A DNA stretch of 58,757 nucleotides. Origin: Terriglobales bacterium (GTDB lineage: Bacteria; Acidobacteriota; Terriglobia; Terriglobales; Acidobacteriaceae). Positions 43,069-51,390 of this stretch are shown here, one piece after another. The notes below the pieces were generated by a model. That model did no database searches. It saw nothing but the letters and a program-made list of their open reading frames with translations, and was not told the origin of the DNA. The DNA is taken from contig JAICXB010000026.1 of the NCBI GenBank assembly GCA_025980765.1, positions 1-58,757 on the forward strand, written 5' to 3'. Position numbers and translations under genes: made by a program. The stretch's first letter is position 1. Each line of letters begins with the position of its first letter.

Positions 43069-44412
43069 ATGTTGATGTTGAAATATCTGCTCATTACTGC
43101 CGGAGTTGCGCTTCTGGTTGTTGCTGTGGGCGTGCTCGGGTACGACCTTTACATATTTGTTCGCGATCGACAGCGCCGCGGAGTTCCCGAATCGGGAGGT
43201 CCGGAGCGGCTGACCGAGCGCGAACTCAAGCTTCGCACTACGCTTGCCGGCAAAGTCTGCGTGATTGCCGTTGCGACTCTGCTTGTGGCGCATTGCTTTG
43301 ATGTGGTTCCCGCGGGCCATGCCGGTGTGCGCGTCAGCCAGATTTCCGGCACGGAGCCGCGCACGCTCTATCCCGGGCTGCATTTCATGAGCCCGTTCGA
43401 GACGCTTGCGGTTTACGACACGCGAGCTCACACCCTCACGACTGGCAATCTGGACGACATGGCAGTGGAAAAATCGGGTCGCAACCAGCCGCTGAAAGTG
43501 ACAGCCCGCGAAGGTCTCAGTATTGGAATGGCGGTAACGGTCCGATACAAACTTGACCCCGGTCGACTGGCATACATCCACAACAACCTTCCACAATCCA
43601 TCGACACCGAAGTCGTGCCCCCGGTGGTGGCGACCGTCTTTCGCGAGATCGTGCCCAACTACACCATTCGTGACGTTTTCGCCATTCACCGCGAAGACAT
43701 TCGCAAAGAGGCTGCCGACGAAATCACTCGGCGACTGAATAAAGATGGGGTGGTGGTCGAAGAAGTGATGCTGCGCGACATTATTCTGCCTCCCGACTAC
43801 GCCAAAGGACTCGAGGGACTGATCGAGAAAGAACAGGAAAACGAGAGCCTGAGCTTCCAAACCGAGATTGAGAAAAAACAGGTGCAGATCGCACAATATC
43901 AGGCCGAAGCCCAGAAGGTGCGCGACGTGAAGCAGGCGGAAGGCCAGGCACAGGTGCGTGTGCTGCAGGCCAAAGCCGAGTCAGATGCTATGCAATACAC
44001 GCTTCCGCTGAAAGAAAAGCAAATTCAGCAGACGAAGCTGGAAGCCGCCGCGCGCAAGGAAGCGACCATCCAGAATGCCGAAGCAGAAGCGCAAGCCAAA
44101 GTGATCGACAGCAAAGCCGAGCAGGAGCGACGCCGTCTGCTCGCCGATGCTGAAGCCAATCGCATCCGCGTGATTGCCGCAGCGGATAAGCAGCGGCTGG
44201 AAGGCGAAGCCGAAGCCCTCAAAGGCAATCCGCTGCTGATCAACAAGATCGTTGCCGAGAAGCTCTCCGACAAGATCCAGGTCATGATGGTGCCCGCCGA
44301 CGGCAAGTTCTTCTTCGCCAGCGATGTGCTGAAGTCTCCCGCGCAAATGCTGCGCCAGGAAGAGCAAAGCGAAGATCCTCCGGGGAATAGCAAGCTGACA
44401 GGTTCGCGGTGA
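43069..44412 (+). CDS. SPFH/flotillin-like membrane protein
   Basis: A 447-residue protein with an N-terminal membrane helix (about 7-30) and a second hydrophobic segment near 65-80, then an SPFH domain (about 80-270, VVPAGHAGVRVSQ to VMLRDIILPPDYAKG), then a long coiled coil rich in Ala, Glu, Gln and Lys (about 270-400). Members form membrane-bound ring or cage assemblies that organise lipid domains and control proteases. No NfeD or FtsH neighbour is seen. ATG has an AGAGGAAC ribosome binding site. Confidence 0.85.
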   Translation: MLMLKYLLITAGVALLVVAVGVLGYDLYIFVRDRQRRGVPESGGPERLTERELKLRTTLAGKVCVIAVATLLVAHCFDVVPAGHAGVRVSQISGTEPRTLYPGLHFMSPFETLAVYDTRAHTLTTGNLDDMAVEKSGRNQPLKVTAREGLSIGMAVTVRYKLDPGRLAYIHNNLPQSIDTEVVPPVVATVFREIVPNYTIRDVFAIHREDIRKEAADEITRRLNKDGVVVEEVMLRDIILPPDYAKGLEGLIEKEQENESLSFQTEIEKKQVQIAQYQAEAQKVRDVKQAEGQAQVRVLQAKAESDAMQYTLPLKEKQIQQTKLEAAARKEATIQNAEAEAQAKVIDSKAEQERRRLLADAEANRIRVIAAADKQRLEGEAEALKGNPLLINKIVAEKLSDKIQVMMVPADGKFFFASDVLKSPAQMLRQEEQSEDPPGNSKLTGSR

Positions 44413-44900
44413 CCAAGGTGACACAGCGGAGTGCCTGGCGACGTCGCCCGGCCCGTTTGCAACAAGAAGGGAGGTGGGAATCGCAAGTTCTCAACAAAAC
44501 TGAATCCTGAGGTGAAACAACGAAGGTGCGGCACGATGAGGGCCGCACCTTTATTTTCTGAGCCGCCATCCCATGAGGTTGTAACCGCGATTACCGGCGG
44601 CCTTTCCTGAGAACAGGGAAAAAATACAGGGATTTTGTTGCTTGCCGGCCGACATTCTCGAATTTTGCCCAAAATCGGCGAATTCCCAGCTCCGCTGAGG
44701 AAAGGATCAGGAAAGGAGCAGGAAAGCCGCCCGAATCGTCGTAAGCCGCTGCAGAGAATAGAGTTGGCGCAAATCTCTTCGACAATTCGAGGAATTATCA
44801 GGAAAGGAACAGGAAAGGGAGTAGGCGAAGCCTTTTTCCACAGGCGCTGCGCTTTCATGGAGCAAACAATTTCCATTAACCATCGGATGGCTTAATCTTC
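44413..44900. repeat. Spacer with CAGGGA/GGAAAGGA repeats
   Basis: No gene is seen. At 44,605-44,830 the stretch TCCTGAGAACAGGGAAAAAA, followed by GAATTTTGCCCAAAATCGGC and repeated AGGAAAGGAACAGGAAAGG, is an inverted relative of the block at 28,143-28,420. At 44,437-44,448 lies the palindrome GGCGACGTCGCC. Confidence 0.6.
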
Positions 44901-44912
44901 AGAGGTACTTTG

Positions 44913-45776
44913 ATGACGGTACTCCGCAAAGCCGGCAAAGAGGAATTCGATTCGCCCGTCGAGCGGCTGCTCGCTTCAATCGCCAACCTGCGGTTGCAGC
45001 CCACTTCCAAAGGCGCACACTTCTATCGCACCAGCTTGCGCCGATTTGAGGCGTGGAGCGACGTCTTTCATCCGCATGAGGATGCGCCACAGAAGCAAGC
45101 CCTGAAGTTCCTCGAAAAATTGCGCAAGGCCACAGGCAAGTTTCGCGATGCAGAAGTACACCTGGAGTTGCTGGACAAACTGGGAGCGGGAAGCGCTCAA
45201 GAGAAAAAGGAGCTGGAGAGAACGCTAAAGTCCCGGCGAGACCGGTACGAAGCCAGGCTGGATTCATTGTTGCGCGATCCAATCCTTTCGAGGATCTGGC
45301 GTACATTGCGCGTGCTCGACGAAATGCCTCCGCAGTCCACTCAGCCAACCATCAGCAATCCCATAAAGGGAATGGCGCGACTGGCGCTGAATCAATATCG
45401 CTCATTTGTGCAGCGCCGTGCCGAGCTTTCTCCCGACAACCTGCATCAGTACCGGCTGGAATGCAAGCGCTTCCGTTATACAGCGGAACTGGCGGGCGAC
45501 TCTCCTGCCGCGAAACCTCTCGTGGATTCCTGGAAAAAGGTGCAGGACTTGATCGGAGACTGGCACGATTACCTCACGTTAGCTGAGATTGCCGGCGAGA
45601 CGCTCGGCAATTCTTCCATTCACTCCGCTGTGGTGCACGAAAGAAATGCCAAATACGATGAAGCGGTCCGCGCGGTCGAGCTGGCCGAAGCCGAATTGCT
45701 TCACGGAAATCCTGTTCCAAGCAAAAAGAAGCCGGAGCGCGAGACTCGGGCGCGTGTAATCTCTGAGACCGCCTGA
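44913..45776 (+). CDS. CHAD-domain protein
   Basis: A 287-residue all-helical protein with CHAD-domain features: conserved His and basic residues in GAHFYRTSLRRFEAW, ATGKFRDAEVHLELLDKLG and NLHQYRLECKRFRYTAELAG, ending in a helix with DLIGDWHDYLTLAEI. CHAD domains bind polyphosphate through basic grooves. The neighbouring ppx, sixA and ppk genes support such a role here. ATG at 44,913 has AGAGGT at a good distance; the frame opens three bases earlier with TTG. It lacks the CYTH domain that is often fused. Confidence 0.87.
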   Translation: MTVLRKAGKEEFDSPVERLLASIANLRLQPTSKGAHFYRTSLRRFEAWSDVFHPHEDAPQKQALKFLEKLRKATGKFRDAEVHLELLDKLGAGSAQEKKELERTLKSRRDRYEARLDSLLRDPILSRIWRTLRVLDEMPPQSTQPTISNPIKGMARLALNQYRSFVQRRAELSPDNLHQYRLECKRFRYTAELAGDSPAAKPLVDSWKKVQDLIGDWHDYLTLAEIAGETLGNSSIHSAVVHERNAKYDEAVRAVELAEAELLHGNPVPSKKKPERETRARVISETA

Positions 45777-45802
45777 CGCCGCCTCTTGAGATCCGATTCT
45801 GG

Positions 45803-45834
45803 TGTATTTACAATGTATTTACACCGTAGTTACG
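45803..45834. promoter_or_regulatory. Triple operator of the DUF1778/GNAT operon
   Basis: Three dyads stand exactly 11 bases apart: TGTATTTACA at 45,803, TGTATTTACA at 45,814 and CGTAGTTACG at 45,825. Each has the core GTA-N-TTAC with mirrored ends. The spacing is one helical turn, so three antitoxin dimers could line up on one face. They end 28 bases before the antitoxin start. Confidence 0.7.
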
Positions 45835-45862
45835 GGCACTCACAGCAACACAGGGAGTTGTC

Positions 45863-46156
45863 ATGTCCTCCATTTCGTCGAAAAGTCGCGCAACCAGGGA
45901 TGAGGCTATCAACCTACGGATCAGCCGAGGGCAGAAGGCGCTGATCGATCGCGCCGCAGAGGCCCGTGGACGAAGCCGCTCCGAATTTATGTTGGAAGCC
46001 GCCTGCCGCGAAGCGGAGTCGGTGTTGCTCGACCGCCGCTACTTCGCTTTGTCCGGAGAAGAGTTCAGGCGCTTTACCGCGATGCTGGACAAGCCACCGC
46101 GAGCGAATCCCCGTTTGGCGCGGCTGCTCAAGACCAAAGCTCCCTGGGACAAATGA
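45863..46156 (+). CDS. DUF1778 antitoxin (TacA-like)
   Basis: A 97-residue ribbon-helix-helix protein. The N-terminal AINLRISRGQKALIDRAAEARGRSRSEF is the DNA-binding and dimer-forming part (seen in pieces), and the C-terminal stretch with FALSGEEFRRFTAMLDKPP is the toxin-binding arm typical of DUF1778. It neutralises the GNAT toxin and should repress the operon at the three dyads in front. Its stop overlaps the toxin start by four bases. Confidence 0.88.
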   Translation: MSSISSKSRATRDEAINLRISRGQKALIDRAAEARGRSRSEFMLEAACREAESVLLDRRYFALSGEEFRRFTAMLDKPPRANPRLARLLKTKAPWDK

Positions 46157-46671
46157 CAGCGTCCTCCGGCAGTATTGGCGCGCCAGAAAAGCTGTCCCGG
46201 GACCATGATCTATCGCAGTTCCATTGCGGTGAGTCCGCTTTGGATGAATGGCTGCGCCGGCGTGCGATGCACAACGAAGAGAGCGGCGCTTCCCGCACTT
46301 ACGTTGTTTGTTTGGAAAAACGAGTGGTCGGGTACTATGCGTTAGCGGTAGGCGCGATAACCCACGCGGGCGCGCCCGGCCGAATCCGGCGCAACATGCC
46401 AGACCCTCTGCCGGTGATGGTGCTTGGACGATTGGCAGCCGATCAAACCAGGCAAGGCGAAAACATAGGGAGCGCGCTGCTCCGCGACGCGGTTTTGCGG
46501 ACACTCCAAGCCTCCGAAATTGCCGGCATTCGTGCCATTCTGGTACACGCGATCTCTGAGCGCGCGAAACAGTTCTATCTGAGGTCAGGGTTTATCCCAT
46601 CGCCCCTGGATCCAATGACGTTGATGATTACGATGGAGGAGGCGGCGCGCTCTATGTCTCAGGCGCCCTAA
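46153..46671 (+). CDS. GNAT-family toxin (TacT-like acetyltransferase)
   Basis: A 172-residue acetyltransferase. The acetyl-CoA binding motif is GRLAADQTRQGENIGSALL (RQGENIG), and HAISERAKQFYLRSGF with the catalytic Tyr near residue 140 matches TacT-type toxins that acetylate the amino group of charged tRNA and stop translation. ATG at 46,153 overlaps the antitoxin stop (ATGA), which points to translational coupling. The pair lies inside the polyphosphate gene neighbourhood and may have been inserted there. Confidence 0.88.
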   Translation: MTASSGSIGAPEKLSRDHDLSQFHCGESALDEWLRRRAMHNEESGASRTYVVCLEKRVVGYYALAVGAITHAGAPGRIRRNMPDPLPVMVLGRLAADQTRQGENIGSALLRDAVLRTLQASEIAGIRAILVHAISERAKQFYLRSGFIPSPLDPMTLMITMEEAARSMSQAP

Positions 46672-46679
46672 GAAGATCC

Positions 46680-48200
46680 ATGCCAATCTTTGCGGCAGTC
46701 GATATCGGCGCAAATTCCGTACGACTTAAGATTGCGGAGCTTACTCGCCGCAAATTGAAGGTCGTGCACGAAGACCGCGAAGTCACGCGCTTGGGCGAAT
46801 CGGTTTTCCGCAGCAACTCGCTCGCTCCGGACACCATGGCCCATACCGTCAAGGTCCTCACTCGTTTCTATCGCGCTTCGCAAAAGTTTGGAGCGGAGCA
46901 GGTGCGCGTGGTTAGCACCAGCCCATTGCGGGATTCGAAAAATGCCCGCGCGTTCGTCGAGTGGGTAAAGTCCGCTGTCGGCTGGAAGGTAGAAGTGATT
47001 TCCGGACTGGAAGAGGGACGGCTGATCCATCTGGGAGTGCTCTCGAACCTGCGCATTGAAAACAAAGACGTGCTGATGTTCGATCTGGGCGGTGGCAGTT
47101 GCGAAGTCACCGTCTCGGAACATGGACACATCCGCGAGATGTTCAGCCTGCCGCTGGGCGCGGTGCGCCTGACGCAGGAGTTTCTGCTGCACGATCCGCC
47201 ACGGCGGCGAGAAGTCGATCGCATGCGCGAGTTCATTGCGGAACAGGTGAACCGGATTGCGCCGGCGGTGCGCCGTCATCGCCTGGATCTGACGATTGCC
47301 ACTTCTGGAACGGCAGCGGCGCTGGCGGGAGCGGCGCGAGCGATGGAAGGCCGCTCCAAGTACGCCCACACCATCTCCCGTTCAGCCACGACACGCCTGG
47401 CGCGCGAACTGGCGTCGCGCAGCTCTAGTGAACGCAGCCAGTTTCCCGGAGTGGGACCGCGGCGCGCGGAAATCATCGTGGCGGGAGCCTTCGTCTTTTC
47501 CGAAATGATGGCGCACTACGGACTGCCGTCGTTCCAATACTCTCCGCTGGGTCTGCGCGACGGACTGCTCGCGCAGATGGCCGCAGACGCAGACATCGGC
47601 ACCCGCCAGCACCGGCAACTCGAAGCCGAGCGAGAAGACGCGCTTATCTCGCTTGGCAAACGATTCAATGTGGACGCGCGCCACGCGGCCCATGTCCGCG
47701 ATCTCGCATTGCAGCTGTTTGATTCTCTCCGCGACCTTCATGGCCTGCCCGATGCTTACGAAAACTGGATTGCCGCTGCCGCGATGCTGCACGAACTTGG
47801 CAATTACGTGAATCGCATGGGACGCCACCGGCACACCTGGTACCTGATTTCCAGTTCGGAACTTTTCGGATTCACGCAATACGAGCGCTACATCATCGCC
47901 GCGATCGCACGGTATATGGGCAAATCGCGTCCCAGCGAGCGCGATCGCGAGGTCCGCAATCTGCGCCCTTCCGCGCGCGAATTGTTGCACAAAGCCGTGG
48001 TACTGCTGCGCATTGCGCGGGCATTGAACCAGGGACGCCGCGGCATGGTGCAGAAAGTGCGCGCGCGAGAGAAAGAAGCCGAAGTCATTGTGGAACTGCG
48101 CGGAAAGGCGGGAATGGATCTGGAGGTATGGGCGGCGGAGAAAGAACGCGCTTACTTCCGCGACATCTTCGGACGCGACTTGTCAGTCAAAGCCACCTGA
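46680..48200 (+). CDS. Ppx/GppA exopolyphosphatase family protein
   Basis: A 506-residue protein with an actin-like Ppx/GppA domain (about 1-300): AAVDIGANSVRLKIAEL, VSTSPLRDSKNA, MFDLGGGSCEVTV and ATSGTAAALAG. An HD-type domain (about 320-490) follows with the pair in AAAMLHELGNYVNRMGRH. It would remove phosphate from polyphosphate ends, or from pppGpp. The start at 46,680 lies nine bases after the toxin stop. A terminator follows its own stop. Confidence 0.88.
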   Translation: MPIFAAVDIGANSVRLKIAELTRRKLKVVHEDREVTRLGESVFRSNSLAPDTMAHTVKVLTRFYRASQKFGAEQVRVVSTSPLRDSKNARAFVEWVKSAVGWKVEVISGLEEGRLIHLGVLSNLRIENKDVLMFDLGGGSCEVTVSEHGHIREMFSLPLGAVRLTQEFLLHDPPRRREVDRMREFIAEQVNRIAPAVRRHRLDLTIATSGTAAALAGAARAMEGRSKYAHTISRSATTRLARELASRSSSERSQFPGVGPRRAEIIVAGAFVFSEMMAHYGLPSFQYSPLGLRDGLLAQMAADADIGTRQHRQLEAEREDALISLGKRFNVDARHAAHVRDLALQLFDSLRDLHGLPDAYENWIAAAAMLHELGNYVNRMGRHRHTWYLISSSELFGFTQYERYIIAAIARYMGKSRPSERDREVRNLRPSARELLHKAVVLLRIARALNQGRRGMVQKVRAREKEAEVIVELRGKAGMDLEVWAAEKERAYFRDIFGRDLSVKAT

Positions 48201-48215
48201 CGCAGATTGCGAATT

Positions 48216-48245
48216 CCGGCACTATCGCCGGGGGTTTTGCTTTTT
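48216..48245 (+). terminator. Terminator after ppx
   Basis: CCGGC (48,216-48,220) and GCCGG (48,227-48,231) form a stem with a 6-base loop followed by GGG-TTTT-GC-TTTTT. It lies between the convergent ppx and sixA genes, overlapping the last codons of sixA. Confidence 0.55.
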
Positions 48246-48881
48246 GGTTTTCTTGCTCTTCTTCTTGGATTTTTTGGCCTTCTTGTTCTTCTTGGCTTTC
48301 TTGGCCTTTTTTACCTTGATCTGCAACGCATCGAACAAGCCGTTTGACTTGGGCGCGGGCGGGGCCGATTGGAGTGGAGCCTCCGGATTGGCTTCTGCAC
48401 TCGCGCGGGCCAGGCGCGGAGTGAGCATCCATTGCAGCACCATCTTCTTCTGTTCGCTCTCGACCTTCGCCACCGCTCCTTTTTTCATATCGACAAAAGA
48501 TCGGTTACCGTTGGTCGCAATGGTATGCCCGAGAAATTCGCTAAAGTTGGGATTATGGCCAACCACCATCACCGCTTCCGCTTTCGAGTGCTTGCGCAGG
48601 ACCTCGCGGAACTGCTCGTAGCTGGACTCCGGCCGCAACGAATCGTCGAGGTACAGCTTGCCCTCGTAGCCAATCTCATTCGCAACCAGAGCGGCGGTTT
48701 GTGTAGCGCGTTTCAGCGGGCTTGAAATCACCGCGTCCACGCTCACCTGCATCGCGGAAAGGACACGCCCCATCTGCGTGCACTGGCGAACGCCTTCATC
48801 GTCCAGCGGACGCTTTTCGTCTTTCTTGGGATTAAGTTTCTTCTGTCCCGCGTTGGCGTGACGAAGGAAGTAGATGATCAT
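48222..48881 (-). CDS. sixA: SixA-like phosphohistidine phosphatase with Lys-rich tail
   Basis: A 219-residue histidine phosphatase: the RHG-type motif IYFLRHANAG with His8, the second His in MVVGHNPNFSE, and SSPLKRATQTA. SixA relatives remove phosphate from histidine on phosphotransfer proteins. The core ends near 155. The tail from about 185 onward is nearly all Lys, Ala, Ser and Asn with repeated KKAKK. Its start overlaps the stop of ppk (ATGA), so the two are co-translated. Confidence 0.88.
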   Translation of the reverse strand: MIIYFLRHANAGQKKLNPKKDEKRPLDDEGVRQCTQMGRVLSAMQVSVDAVISSPLKRATQTAALVANEIGYEGKLYLDDSLRPESSYEQFREVLRKHSKAEAVMVVGHNPNFSEFLGHTIATNGNRSFVDMKKGAVAKVESEQKKMVLQWMLTPRLARASAEANPEAPLQSAPPAPKSNGLFDALQIKVKKAKKAKKNKKAKKSKKKSKKTKKQNPRR

Positions 48882-51037
48882 GCGTGTTCAGCTCTTTGTT
48901 GGAAGCGCGTGCGCGGGGTACGCGGCGAGAGCGCCGGAATTGCGGTTAACAGCTCGCTGCCTTCCGCCAATCCTATCAGGAATTCCTGGGCATTGAAGCG
49001 CATTGGAGCCGTACGCCGGCGGCCGCTGACCAGCATGCCCGCGCGAACATAATCGCCGCTGGCCTGCAGCACGCGGGCCTTGGCGTTGTCGGCGAGATAG
49101 GCTTCCAGTATCTCCTGACGAACGCGCTGGCGCAGCAGCGGTTCGCGCAGGGGAAAGACGACTTCCACGCGCTCGTATAAGTTGCGCGGCATCCAATCGG
49201 CGCTGCCTAGATATAGTTCTTCTTCCCCGCCATTGGCGAAAGAATAGACGCGACTGTGCTCGAGCAGCCGTCCGACAACGCTGCGCACGCGAATGCGGTC
49301 GCTTACGCCGCGCACCCCAGGCCGCAACGCGCACATGCCGCGAACGATCAGATCGATGTCCACTCCCGCCTGCGACGCGCGATACAGCGCCTGAATGATG
49401 TTCTTGTCGAGCAGCGCATTCATTTTTGCGATAATGCGCGCCGGACGCTTGGCGCGCGCATGCTCGGTCTCGCGCGTAATCAGCGCCAGCGTTCGCTCGG
49501 CGCAATCTACCGGAGCCACCAGCAGCGGATCGTAATGCGCGTGGTCGGCATAGGCGGTGAGAAAATTAAAAACTTCCTGCACCGCTTCAGTAATCTCTTC
49601 GTTTGCCGTAAACAGGCTGAGATCGGTATAAAAGCGCGCCGTCACCGAGTTGTAGTTGCCTGTTCCAAGATGGGCATAGCGCCGGGTCACCCCGTCCGGA
49701 TCGCGGCGCACCAGCAGAAGAAGTTTGCAGTGCGTTTTCAGGCCTACCAGCCCGTGAAACACCTGCACTCCGGCGTCTTCCAGGCTGCGCGCCCAGCGGA
49801 TGTTCGAAGCTTCGTCCATGCGCGCCTTCAGCTCGACTACGACGGTAACTTCCTTCGTCGCACCCGCTTCGATCAGCGCCTGCACGATTGGCGAATCTTC
49901 GCTGGTGCGATACAGCGTCTGGCGAATGGAGACCACCTGCGGGTCTTTGGCCGCCGACTCAATAAATCCCACCACGGCATTAAAAGAATCGAACGGATGA
50001 TGCAGCAGGATGTCGTGCTTGCGAATCTCCTCAAAGATGTCGCGCGATTTCCCTGTGAGATGCAACTCTCGCGGCACGAAAGCGCGATATTTCAAATCGG
50101 GACGCTGTGTCTGCTCGTAAATGCTGGAGACGCGGGAAAGGTTCACCGGCCCCTGCGTGCGGAAGACCTGCCACTGCTCCAGGCCGAAGTTGCCGCGCAG
50201 GCGCTCAATAATCTCCGGCGCCGCTTCCGACTCGATCTCCAGCCGCACTGCATCGCCCTTGCGCCGGTTGTGAAGTTCGGTGCGCACAGACTCCAGCAGA
50301 TTGCGCGATTCTTCCTCCTGCAGATAGAGGTTGCTGTTGCGGGTAACGCGAAACGCAGCCGCTGAGACAATCTCGTATCCCCGATACATCTTCGCCGCGT
50401 GCGAAGCCACAAGGTCTGCGAGGAAAACATAATCGTGCGTGCCTTCGGCGGAGGGAACGCGCAAAACCCGCGGCAACGCGCGCGGCACCGTGATCACTCC
50501 CATGTAAACCGCCGAAGACCGCCGCCGCCGCCGCAACAAGAACGCCAGACACAGCGCCTTATTCACCACTCGGGGAAAAGGATGCGCAGGATCGATCGTA
50601 ATCGGCGTGAGCAGCGGATCCACGTCGCGCTCGCAGTAGTCTTCCAGGAAATCGCTGGCATTCGTGTCAAGCTCATTGAGTTCCAGCATGCGGATGCCGT
50701 TCTCCGCCAGCGCCGGGCGCAGTCGCTCGTTCCATGACGCATATTGCGACTCCATGAAGTCGTGCGTCTCCTTATTTATAAGATCGAGTTCCTGCTCGGG
50801 AGTGAGCCCGTCGGGGCCCGCCGTTGTGTATCCGTCCTCAATGCGCTGCAGCACCGATGCGACCCGCACCTCGAAAAACTCATCGAGGTTGCTGGCGGTG
50901 ATGCTCAAAAATTTGAGCCGCTCCAGCAAGGGATTGCTCTCGTCCTCGGCCTCCTCCAAAACGCGACGGTTGAAGTTCAGCCACGAGAGTTCACGGTTGA
51001 TAAAGTACGCGGGCTTTTCAATGGACAGACGAGCCAT
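48878..51037 (-). CDS. ppk: Polyphosphate kinase 1
   Basis: A 719-residue polyphosphate kinase, which makes polyphosphate from ATP through a phosphohistidine. The N-terminus YFINRELSWLNFNRRVLEEA is the family hallmark. The autophosphorylated His lies in GLVGLKTHCKLLLLVRRD, followed by RYAHLGTGNYN, and a PLD-like C-terminal half contains IYSFANGGEEELYLGSADW in pieces. The longer frame from 51,148 has extra residues that do not look conserved, so ATG at 51,037 is chosen. Its stop overlaps the sixA start. Confidence 0.93.
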   Translation of the reverse strand: MARLSIEKPAYFINRELSWLNFNRRVLEEAEDESNPLLERLKFLSITASNLDEFFEVRVASVLQRIEDGYTTAGPDGLTPEQELDLINKETHDFMESQYASWNERLRPALAENGIRMLELNELDTNASDFLEDYCERDVDPLLTPITIDPAHPFPRVVNKALCLAFLLRRRRRSSAVYMGVITVPRALPRVLRVPSAEGTHDYVFLADLVASHAAKMYRGYEIVSAAAFRVTRNSNLYLQEEESRNLLESVRTELHNRRKGDAVRLEIESEAAPEIIERLRGNFGLEQWQVFRTQGPVNLSRVSSIYEQTQRPDLKYRAFVPRELHLTGKSRDIFEEIRKHDILLHHPFDSFNAVVGFIESAAKDPQVVSIRQTLYRTSEDSPIVQALIEAGATKEVTVVVELKARMDEASNIRWARSLEDAGVQVFHGLVGLKTHCKLLLLVRRDPDGVTRRYAHLGTGNYNSVTARFYTDLSLFTANEEITEAVQEVFNFLTAYADHAHYDPLLVAPVDCAERTLALITRETEHARAKRPARIIAKMNALLDKNIIQALYRASQAGVDIDLIVRGMCALRPGVRGVSDRIRVRSVVGRLLEHSRVYSFANGGEEELYLGSADWMPRNLYERVEVVFPLREPLLRQRVRQEILEAYLADNAKARVLQASGDYVRAGMLVSGRRRTAPMRFNAQEFLIGLAEGSELLTAIPALSPRTPRTRFQQRAEHA

Positions 51038-51302
51038 AGCTGGATTGCTTGGGGGATTAGGGGTGAATTTTGCTGAGTCCGGCGTAGGAAAGTGTACCTT
51101 ATCCAGCCTGAGGATTTGAACCCATTGTGACCGTTGCTCTCCGGTCACTCTTGCTCCTCTGGGAGCCCGTCATTTAGGATGACATGGGAAGTGGACGACA
51201 AACTCCGTCCGGCATCTCGATGTGCAGCTCCCGCCGCCAGGCAACGCTAATGCCCAGGCGCTCACATCCAAAGCTTGACCCCTGTAATCTCATCGCAAAG
51301 AT

Positions 51303-51378
<76 letters not shown>

Positions 51379-51390
51379 ACTCCTTTGTTT

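Noticed and set aside
49256..50365. Plus-strand frame of 369 codons opposite ppk
   Set aside because: Shadow of polyphosphate kinase; translation is rich in His and Arg with no motif.
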